Of a DNA stretch of 18,292 nt, positions 13,118 through 18,292 are shown in pieces. The notes under the pieces are model-generated. The model was not told the DNA's origin, searched no databases, and saw only the letters and a program-made list of their open reading frames with translations. The stretch comes from an uncultured Oscillospiraceae bacterium (GTDB lineage: Bacteria > Bacillota > Clostridia > Oscillospirales > Acutalibacteraceae): positions 1 to 18,292 of the forward strand of contig UQBX01000031.1 in NCBI GenBank assembly GCA_900539425.1, written 5' to 3'. Within the stretch, counting starts at the first letter, position 1. Each line of letters starts with the position of its first letter. The translations under genes and the position numbers were made by a program.

Positions 13118-13175
13118 ATAAATTAATGGGCTACATTAGCTAACTGTTCTTAGCTAATGTAGCCCATTAATTTAT
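13118..13175. repeat. Perfect 25-bp inverted repeat
   Basis: Arms 13118-13142 and 13151-13175 are exact reverse complements around an 8-nt loop (ACTGTTCT). The core is GGGCTACATTAGCTA. It stands between the 6S-like RNA and the convergent 117-residue gene, with only a short T-rich stretch on either side. It could be a bidirectional terminator, an insertion-element remnant or an island boundary. The arm length and perfection exceed those of the other terminators in the window. Confidence 0.85.
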
Positions 13176-13178
13176 GCA

Positions 13179-13532
13179 TTAGGAATTAAGCTTATACAGT
13201 AGTCCAGTATCCTTACCGACAATTTCAAATTGCCTTTTATCATCCTCAAGAATTTTTTTCAGCAGTCTACCGACATCAATGGCTGATGAAACCGTCGCAT
13301 CCGTTACTGATTTCCCAATCTGAATATAGTAATTATAGATTTTTTGCAAAGGTGTATGATTCCAATTTCTATTATCTCCGCCAAAAAGAATACGAACAGA
13401 AAACGCCGAAGCTTTATCATTAATGCAAAAACCATTTATTGTTCCTAATATATACGTTTTGATTAAAAGTAAATCATCGGGATTAAGCTCTGCGGATATT
13501 TTACAACTTTTGCTTTTATTATTTAAAATCAT
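13179..13532 (-). CDS. Hypothetical protein, 117 aa
   Basis: I do not recognise this protein. It has no signal peptide or membrane segment. The N-terminal half is mixed alpha/beta; the middle carries FGGDNRNWNHTPLQKIYNYY and the C-terminal part IDVGRLLKKIL, the look of a small soluble domain. Codon use is AT-rich compared with the flanking housekeeping genes. The only Shine-Dalgarno-like sequence (AGGTG) is about 16 nt before the ATG, so translation may be coupled to the preceding zinc-ribbon gene, whose stop lies 19 nt upstream. It is the last gene of the three-gene accessory cluster that starts with the lipoprotein. Confidence 0.7.
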   Translation of the reverse strand: MILNNKSKSCKISAELNPDDLLLIKTYILGTINGFCINDKASAFSVRILFGGDNRNWNHTPLQKIYNYYIQIGKSVTDATVSSAIDVGRLLKKILEDDKRQFEIVGKDTGLLYKLNS

Positions 13533-13551
13533 AAGTAAAGTACCAATTCAC

Positions 13552-13839
13552 CTATCTATTAATTGAATATTCAAAGATTTCGTAACAATTTGAACAAAAA
13601 TATGTAGAAGAATATTTTTCACCCCTTGAAACATTAATATATTTCGTAGGGTAGATATGACTGCATTTCGGACATTTAATTTGATAGCTAACTACTGCAT
13701 TATCAGCTCTAACAATTCTGCAATTCTCACCTTTTGTCTGTAAGGTATTTAAATTGACAGCAATGAGAACAACCGTCACAATAATTACAGAGACAATAAT
13801 TTTTCCGATTAATTGATTAGTTTGAATATTTTTACTTAT
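13552..13839 (-). CDS. Small membrane protein with a C-terminal zinc ribbon
   Basis: The C-terminal half has two CxxC knuckles (CPKC and CSNC, 28 residues apart), a likely zinc ribbon. The first recognised start, GTG at 13779 (75 aa), lacks a ribosome binding site. The frame is open further upstream, and a good GAGGTG (13847-13852) lies 7 nt before an ATA codon at 13839 and 4 nt before an ATT at 13842. Starting there gives about 95 residues with a hydrophobic segment (IGKIIVSVIIVTVVLIAVN), so the protein would be a single-span membrane protein with the zinc ribbon behind it. The non-AUG start is inference; a decayed ATG is the alternative. Function unknown. Confidence 0.6.
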   Translation of the reverse strand: MSKNIQTNQLIGKIIVSVIIVTVVLIAVNLNTLQTKGENCRIVRADNAVVSYQIKCPKCSHIYPTKYINVSRGEKYSSTYFCSNCYEIFEYSINR

Positions 13840-13859
13840 AATAATACACCTCGAACTTA

Positions 13860-14504
13860 TTACCAGTTGATACTATACATAACGCTATCTATAACGCCAT
13901 TTGAATTGTATCCTTTACTGACCGCAAATTCATAGTTATCTATCGTCCAAGTTGCTCGTTTGCCGTTATTCACATTAAAACAATAATCGTCGAAGAGCGA
14001 CCGCATTTGATAAGAGTCATATTTATATTCATAAGGACATTCTTTTAAAACTGTATCAAATACTTCACCGACAAAAAGCTCATTTTCTCCCACCACTGCC
14101 AACTTATTATTAGCAATAAGCAAAGTTGTTGATGGTCCAAAACAAATTGTATCTACACTTTCAGTATAATATGATGAATTATGTATCATCACCACTTGTC
14201 TTTCACCATTTCCAATCAAATGAATCTCATAATTAGCATTACTATAATCAACATAATTATCAATATTACAGCCTTTTTTCAATAATAACGGATTAAGATC
14301 GTTTAACAAATCACTTGGCTTTTTTATGTAATCAAAGGGGTTGGTGCTTTGAGTTGTCTCTTCTTCCGTCGTAGTCACCGTTGTAGACTCAGTAGTAGAA
14401 ACATTTGTTGAAACAGTTGTAGAGTTGGTTTCCTCATCATTATTACAAGCAGATATAGATAAAGCTATACATAATATCATAACAAGTGCAAATACTTTTT
14501 TCAT
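13860..14504 (-). CDS. Putative lipoprotein of unknown function
   Basis: This 214-residue protein begins with a lipoprotein signal peptide: basic MKK, a hydrophobic core and the lipobox SISAC with Cys20 as the lipidation site. A Ser/Thr-rich linker (about residues 27-53) would hold the domain away from the membrane. The remaining 160 residues are a globular extracellular domain I cannot assign. The start ATG follows GGAG by 12 nt. It is the first gene of the AT-rich cluster, with a consensus promoter whose spacer contains a perfect palindrome, and it is divergent from the XRE regulator gene. Confidence 0.82.
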   Translation of the reverse strand: MKKVFALVMILCIALSISACNNDEETNSTTVSTNVSTTESTTVTTTEEETTQSTNPFDYIKKPSDLLNDLNPLLLKKGCNIDNYVDYSNANYEIHLIGNGERQVVMIHNSSYYTESVDTICFGPSTTLLIANNKLAVVGENELFVGEVFDTVLKECPYEYKYDSYQMRSLFDDYCFNVNNGKRATWTIDNYEFAVSKGYNSNGVIDSVMYSINW

Positions 14505-14541
14505 ATTCTACTTCTACTCCTTTTTAATAATTTGTAACTAC

Positions 14542-14570
14542 ATTATATAACAACCTATAGTTGTTGTCAA
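14542..14570 (-). promoter_or_regulatory. Lipoprotein promoter with embedded operator palindrome
   Basis: A consensus TTGACA (14565-14570) and TATAAT (14542-14547) are separated by 17 nt. The spacer holds the perfect palindrome AACAAC-CTATA-GTTGTT (14549-14565), a classic repressor position. A further GTTGTT half-site (14606-14611) and the palindrome TTAACTAAGTTAA (14593-14605) lie toward the divergent XRE gene. Control by that XRE protein is inferred. Confidence 0.75.
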
Positions 14571-14638
14571 GAACTAACAATCAGTGTTTTATTTAACTAA
14601 GTTAAGTTGTTATCATATATAAAGAGGTGATTTTTTTG

Positions 14639-14962
14639 GTGGAAAATTTGAAAAAATTACGAATTAAGCACAAAATAAGTCAAAAACAACTTGCAGATGT
14701 TATAGGTGTCAGCCAGCAATCCATTAACAAATATGAAAATCACAACATTGAGCCCGATATTGATACATTAAAATCACTAGCAAATTATTTCAACACTTCT
14801 ATAGATTATCTCGTTGGTTACAGCAATAAAAACACTTCAGATATCAACTCAGAATTACTTTATATTTTTAATCAAATGACTTCAGATCAAAAAAGACTAT
14901 TTATTGAACAGGGTAAAGTATTTATTCGAATCAATAATGAAAAAAATAAAAAACAGCAATAA
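14639..14962 (+). CDS. XRE-family (Cro/CI-type) transcriptional regulator
   Basis: A 107-residue DNA-binding protein. The helix-turn-helix spans about residues 3-60 (LKKLRIKHKISQKQLADVIGVSQQSINKYEN, then the typical FNTSIDYLVGYS end), followed by a short helical tail rich in Lys/Asn that may mediate dimerisation. I chose GTG at 14639, 9 nt after AGAGGTG; TTG at 14636 (6 nt) is equally possible, and a GTG at 14627 is part of the ribosome binding site. It is divergent from the lipoprotein gene across about 130 nt with several palindromes, the arrangement of a self-regulating repressor that also controls its neighbour. Its promoter is not clear-cut. Confidence 0.9.
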   Translation: MENLKKLRIKHKISQKQLADVIGVSQQSINKYENHNIEPDIDTLKSLANYFNTSIDYLVGYSNKNTSDINSELLYIFNQMTSDQKRLFIEQGKVFIRINNEKNKKQQ

Positions 14963-14998
14963 TCCATTAATATATTAAGAAACTATAAGCACACAAAT

Positions 14999-15036
14999 AG
15001 GGGTAGATTTACCAATAACGGTTAATCTACCCCTTG
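14999..15036 (+). terminator. Hairpin terminator of the XRE gene
   Basis: AGGGGTAGATT (14999-15009) pairs with AATCTACCCCT (15024-15034), and after a T-T mismatch ACC pairs with GGT around a 6-nt loop. TTGTTTATT follows. The long stem and modest T-run suggest a terminator for the regulator gene, 36 nt after its stop. Confidence 0.7.
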
Positions 15037-15040
15037 TTTA

Positions 15041-15247
15041 TTACGAATTGTCGCAGAGAAAAATTTTATTTCTTTTTTGGAAAATATGAAGCATTTGCAT
15101 AGAAAATCCTACCGAATCTTCACGCTCACAAATAATATATAAAAATTTCATATACTCATCAAACTCTTGTTTATTGAGAAAATCGAGTTTTTTGCAATAT
15201 AAAATAGCTCTTTTTTGCAAGTTTTTTTCATAGTTAATGGCAATTAC
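15041..15247 (-). pseudogene. Possible gene fragment without a start codon
   Basis: A 69-codon open frame on the minus strand ends in TAA at 15041. It encodes a plausible helical, charged sequence (for example KKLDFLNKQEFDEYMKFLY), yet no ATG lies in a suitable place and no ribosome binding site precedes the only TTG (15220). It could be the C-terminal remnant of a gene cut by an insertion or deletion, or a chance frame in AT-rich DNA. I recognise no family. It lies at the right border of the AT-rich cassette. Confidence 0.3.
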
Positions 15248-15273
15248 TTAAAAACAACACTACAATAAATCGT

Positions 15274-15308
15274 AAAAGAAAAAAGCGGTCAGAAATCTGA
15301 CCGCTTTT
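15274..15308 (-). terminator. Intrinsic terminator of the epimerase-like gene
   Basis: A perfect 13-bp stem (15296-15308 with 15281-15293; core AGCGGTCAGA) is followed on the minus strand by TTTTTTCTTTT. It begins 12 nt after the stop codon at 15320. Confidence 0.92.
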
Positions 15309-15319
15309 CACTGTTTGAA

Positions 15320-16363
15320 TTATTCGCCTTTCATTTCAACGAGTTTTGCTTTACCTTCAAAAGCATCCTTTGAAAGTTTGATTGAATCAAAGATTGCCTT
15401 TTCAATATCGTCAGGAGTACAGCCGAGTTCTTTGCAGTCATCAAGCGGAATGAAGAGATTTGTACTCATGATATCAGCAAGACCTACAGGGTCAATACCT
15501 GAATCAACATTTCTCTTTGCATAATCCTTGCGCATTACAAGACCGAAAGCCTGGAAAGCCCACTTAGGACAGTCAACAATCTTTCTGTCCTCAATACCAT
15601 CCATAGCTCTGTAAACGATCTTGAGGAATTTTCTCCATGTATAGTTGTAGCATGAAATGCCGTAAGCGCGGAATTTACCTTCACCCTTTGAAGCAGCCTC
15701 GTAAGCCTGCTCTGCGGCGCCAACCATTGATTCACCTACCTGGCGAACTGTAAGCATTGCTGTGCCGCCTGCCGGATACATTGTGAACGGCATTTTTTCA
15801 AATCTCTGAAGCTGTTCGATGAGGATAACCCAAACCGGCTTTCTGCCCGGCTGTGTGCCGAAGATGTAAGGAAGCTCAAGAACGCCTACCTGGAAGTTGG
15901 CATCTGAATACTTTTCGCAAACCTTTTCCTGCTCGATACGGCTCTTGATGTAAGGATGCTTTTCAGTGAGCTTCATATCAGGACGCTCTTTTGCAAGCCA
16001 TGCAAAATAAGAACCGCAAACTACTGCGCCTTTCATACCTGCCTTTTTAGCGAGGGGCAGATATCTCTCAAGCGGAGCGATATTGTATTTATAATAATAA
16101 TCATAAACAGGAGCGGGAAATTCTACTCTTTCGTCAACGCCTGTTGCGAAAACGAACATATCGTAGCCTTTCATCATCTCTACCATTTCGTCATCTGTAA
16201 GCTTATTTGCATCCTGGAAAATGATCTCCATTTCTTTCGGAAGCGGAGCACCTTCGGGAAGCGGCGGAAGAGCAAGAGTTTTGATCTCGTTTCCGCGGTC
16301 TACAAAAATCTGTGCAGCGGCAGAACCAAGAAGACCTGTTCCGCCAATCATAAGAACTTTCAT
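15320..16363 (-). CDS. NAD-dependent epimerase/dehydratase-like oxidoreductase
   Basis: A 347-residue atypical/extended SDR of unknown substrate. The Rossmann motif GGTGLLG lies at residues 7-13. The VVCGSYF segment gives a possible catalytic Ser118. The catalytic tyrosine region reads PYIKSR, so Tyr138 is followed at +4 by Arg142 where Lys is expected, which makes classical SDR chemistry uncertain. The C-terminal half has the usual substrate-domain helices. I chose the ATG at 16363, 7 nt after a G-rich ribosome binding site. It is monocistronic, with its own promoter and terminator. Its start region carries the same palindrome as the SDR gene at 1991, so the two may belong to one regulon. 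Confidence 0.88.
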   Translation of the reverse strand: MKVLMIGGTGLLGSAAAQIFVDRGNEIKTLALPPLPEGAPLPKEMEIIFQDANKLTDDEMVEMMKGYDMFVFATGVDERVEFPAPVYDYYYKYNIAPLERYLPLAKKAGMKGAVVCGSYFAWLAKERPDMKLTEKHPYIKSRIEQEKVCEKYSDANFQVGVLELPYIFGTQPGRKPVWVILIEQLQRFEKMPFTMYPAGGTAMLTVRQVGESMVGAAEQAYEAASKGEGKFRAYGISCYNYTWRKFLKIVYRAMDGIEDRKIVDCPKWAFQAFGLVMRKDYAKRNVDSGIDPVGLADIMSTNLFIPLDDCKELGCTPDDIEKAIFDSIKLSKDAFEGKAKLVEMKGE

Positions 16364-16386
16364 TTTATGTACCCCCATACATTATT

Positions 16387-16403
16387 TTATAAAAAGTTTA
16401 TAA
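16387..16403. promoter_or_regulatory. Operator-like palindrome TTATAAA-AAG-TTTATAA (copy 2)
   Basis: This 17-bp sequence is identical to the one at 1942-1958. It begins 4 nt downstream of the -10 box of the epimerase-like gene, on the opposite strand relative to its gene. The matching spacing at both genes is the main argument that it is a protein-binding site rather than random AT-rich DNA. Confidence 0.7.
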
Positions 16404-16407
16404 TTAA

Positions 16408-16436
16408 ATTATAGCACCAAAGGCATAAATCGTCAA
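16408..16436 (-). promoter_or_regulatory. Promoter of the epimerase-like gene
   Basis: TTGACG (16431-16436) and TATAAT (16408-16413) are separated by exactly 17 nt on the minus strand. The transcription start is expected within the palindrome at 16387-16403. Confidence 0.87.
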
Positions 16437-16474
16437 CATAAAATGACAACAAAAACACCTCTTGACGCTAAATA

Positions 16475-16500
16475 CGTGCCCCGAAGAATATCAGGGCACG
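16475..16500 (-). terminator. Hairpin after the carboxyltransferase gene
   Basis: CGTGCCC pairs with GGGCACG (16475-16481 with 16494-16500), 12 nt after the stop codon at 16513. Only UAUUUA follows on the minus strand, so it is a weak or atypical terminator; it may instead protect the mRNA 3' end. Confidence 0.5.
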
Positions 16501-16512
16501 CTTTTAAACATA

Positions 16513-17910
16513 TTAAACCGGATGAACTTTATTCTCTATATCATCGTGCTTGCCGTCAAGGCCGTATTTCTTATCTCTTCTCTTCTGGAAGAACTTGATG
16601 GCAACATCACCGAACTGAGCATAGGAAAGCACATCCTCTTCCTGCTCGTAATATTCTGCGATCTCATCTCTGAATTTATCAAGCTCAGGCTTGAGGAGAT
16701 CTGCAGGACGACAGTCAATAATCTCTTCGTCGCCGCAGATTTTCTTTCTGAATTCAGGATCAATGTCGCAAGGTGTCTTTCCGTACTTACCGGCTACCAT
16801 ATCCTTAAATTCTTTGGTAACCATCTTATAGCGCTCGCCGAGGATTACATTGAATACTGACTGAGTGCCGACGATCTGTGAAGTAGGAGTAACAAGAGGC
16901 GGATAACCGCTGTCCTTACGAACGCGCGGAACTTCTGCAAGAACTTCTTCAAGCTTATCCTCTTTACCTGCCTGCTTGAGCTGATTAAGAAGGTTTGAAA
17001 GCATACCGCCGGGTACCTGATAAAGAAGGGTATTGGCGTCTACGCCGAGCATCTTAGGATTGAGAAGACCGTCTTTAAGATACTTTTCGCGAAGCGGTGT
17101 GAAGAAATCACGAATCTCAGTAAGAGCTTTGATATCAAGACCGGTGTCATAAGGAGTATCTTTAAGAGCAGCTACCATAGACTCTGTTGCGGGATGAGAA
17201 GTGCCCATTGCCAGCGGGCTGATAGCAGTGTCAATAACATCAACGCCTGCTTCAATACCCTTGAGGTGAACCATTGACGCAAGGCCTGAAGTATAGTGAG
17301 AATGAAGCTGGATAGGAACATTTACTGTCTCTTTAAGAGCCTTTACAAGATCGTATGTGCCGTAAGGAGTAAGAAGACCAGCCATATCCTTGATACAGAT
17401 TGAATCTGCGCCTGCGTTTTCAAGCTGCTTTGCATAATTGCAATAATACTCTATATCAAAAACAGGGCCTGTTGTATAAGAGATAGCCGCCTGAACATGT
17501 CCGCCGTATTTTTTTGCGGCATTGATAGCGGTTTCAAGATTGCGCACGTCATTGAGTGCGTCAAATATACGAAGAATATCTATACCGTTGTCGATACTCT
17601 TTTTAACAAAATAATCTACAAGGTCATCTGCATAGTGGCGGTAGCCAAGCATATTCTGACCTCTGAAAAGCATCTGAAGCTTTGTATTGGGGCATTTTTT
17701 ACGGATAAGGCGAAGTCTGTCCCACGGGTCCTCATCAAGAAAGCGAAGGCAGGTATCAAACGTTGCGCCGCCCCAGCATTCAAGAGAATGGTAACCGATC
17801 TTATCCATTTTTTCAAGAATGCCTTCAAACTCATCCGTTCTCATACGGGTGGCAATCAAAGACTGGTGCGCATCTCTGAGGACGGTTTCGGTAATGCCAA
17901 TTTTTGCCAT
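16513..17910 (-). CDS. oadA: Carboxyltransferase subunit of oxaloacetate decarboxylase / pyruvate carboxylase
   Basis: A 465-residue biotin-dependent carboxyltransferase that moves CO2 between oxaloacetate/pyruvate and carboxybiotin. The TIM-barrel hallmarks are visible: TETVLRDAHQS (Arg12, Asp13), LECWGGATFD, LRIFDALND, the active-site lysine in CIKDMAG (Lys174), and the metal-binding His203/His205 in QLHSHYTSG. A conserved PYC/OadA C-terminal region follows, but the biotinyl domain is absent and is encoded separately upstream (18015-18292). The ATG gives the family N-terminus MAKIGITETV. Whether the complex is a sodium-pumping decarboxylase or a two-subunit pyruvate carboxylase cannot be decided, because the beta/gamma or biotin carboxylase genes lie outside the window. 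The 104-nt gap to the carrier gene contains short GC-rich hairpins. Confidence 0.92.
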   Translation of the reverse strand: MAKIGITETVLRDAHQSLIATRMRTDEFEGILEKMDKIGYHSLECWGGATFDTCLRFLDEDPWDRLRLIRKKCPNTKLQMLFRGQNMLGYRHYADDLVDYFVKKSIDNGIDILRIFDALNDVRNLETAINAAKKYGGHVQAAISYTTGPVFDIEYYCNYAKQLENAGADSICIKDMAGLLTPYGTYDLVKALKETVNVPIQLHSHYTSGLASMVHLKGIEAGVDVIDTAISPLAMGTSHPATESMVAALKDTPYDTGLDIKALTEIRDFFTPLREKYLKDGLLNPKMLGVDANTLLYQVPGGMLSNLLNQLKQAGKEDKLEEVLAEVPRVRKDSGYPPLVTPTSQIVGTQSVFNVILGERYKMVTKEFKDMVAGKYGKTPCDIDPEFRKKICGDEEIIDCRPADLLKPELDKFRDEIAEYYEQEEDVLSYAQFGDVAIKFFQKRRDKKYGLDGKHDDIENKVHPV

Positions 17911-18014
17911 TTAATTCACATAGCCTTTCCGGCTGCGGATTATATAACTGTTTCGCGTCAGTGCAGCAGCCTTGCAAAGCGCGCGGGAAACCCCGAAAGG
18001 GATCATAGATAAAA

Positions 18015-18292
18015 TCAGTCGATAGTTACGATAACCTGACCTGCGTCTACGCTGTCACCCTTGGAAACATTGACAGAAGCAACCTTACCTGCCTGAGGAG
18101 AAACGATCTCATTTTCCATCTTCATTGCCTCAAGAATAACAAGAACGTCGCCTGAGTTTACGGTTGCGCCTACTGAAACTTTAACATCAAGAATTGTACC
18201 GGGCATAGGTGCATCAACGGAAACTGAACCCTGAGTGCCTGCCGGAGCGGGTGCTGCGGGCTTTGCTTCAGCGGCGGGAGCCGGAGCTGCTG
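18015..18292 (-). CDS. Biotin carboxyl carrier protein (N-terminus beyond the right edge)
   Basis: This is the C-terminal part of the biotinylated carrier subunit that works with the carboxyltransferase encoded next to it. The visible 91 codons begin with an Ala/Pro-rich flexible linker (about 18208-18292) and continue into a complete biotinyl domain: MPGTILDVKVSVG, the biotin-accepting lysine in EAMKMENEI, and SVNVSKGDSVDAGQVIVTID at the end. The frame continues out of the window, so the true start is unknown. The internal Met at 18206 lies inside the domain boundary and is not the start. It precedes oadA in the same direction, which suggests one operon. Confidence 0.93.
   Translation of the reverse strand, partial: AAPAPAAEAKPAAPAPAGTQGSVSVDAPMPGTILDVKVSVGATVNSGDVLVILEAMKMENEIVSPQAGKVASVNVSKGDSVDAGQVIVTID

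Overview
The window looks like a chromosomal segment of an endospore-forming, anaerobic Firmicute of class Clostridia. The evidence is a complete spoIIA operon (spoIIAA, spoIIAB, sigF), a valine T-box in front of valS-folC, a biotin-dependent carboxyltransferase/decarboxylase pair, Firmicutes-type sigma-A promoters with AGGAGG-like ribosome binding sites, and a moderately low GC content. A Ruminococcaceae/Oscillospiraceae-like gut bacterium is my best guess, but the sequence alone does not fix the family.

Layout. The left edge holds the 5' third of a 16S rRNA gene on the minus strand with its leader and promoter. Divergent from it are metA (homoserine O-acyltransferase) and a short-chain dehydrogenase, each with its own promoter and terminator. 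A long minus-strand block follows: sigF, spoIIAB and spoIIAA (forespore sigma factor and its regulators); folC and valS under a valine T-box; and uxaA and uxaB (hexuronate catabolism). From about 11.58 to 12.43 kb there is no long gene. Instead a good sigma-A promoter reads leftward into a highly structured RNA and ends at an intrinsic terminator just before the uxaB promoter. Divergent from it is a small acidic DUF1292 gene, followed by a roughly 181-nt structured RNA that resembles 6S RNA.

From 13.11 to about 15.27 kb lies a distinctly AT-rich accessory cassette. It holds a perfect 25-bp hairpin, three minus-strand genes of unknown function (a lipoprotein, a small membrane zinc-ribbon protein and a 117-residue protein), a divergent XRE-type repressor gene, and a possible gene fragment. 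Ordinary minus-strand genes resume after that: an NAD-dependent epimerase-like protein, then an oxaloacetate decarboxylase/pyruvate carboxylase carboxyltransferase subunit and the biotin carrier protein that runs off the right edge.

Most notable observations. (1) An identical 17-bp palindrome, within a 20-bp identity, sits exactly 4 nt after the -10 box of two unlinked Rossmann oxidoreductase genes (1991 and 16363), which suggests a shared repressor. (2) The roughly 850-nt minus-strand region at 11580-12426 has a promoter, nested helices and a terminator but no long gene, and is a candidate undescribed large RNA or a pair of RNAs. (3) The AT-rich cassette has a perfect 17-bp palindrome inside its lipoprotein promoter, beside an XRE gene that is its likely regulator.
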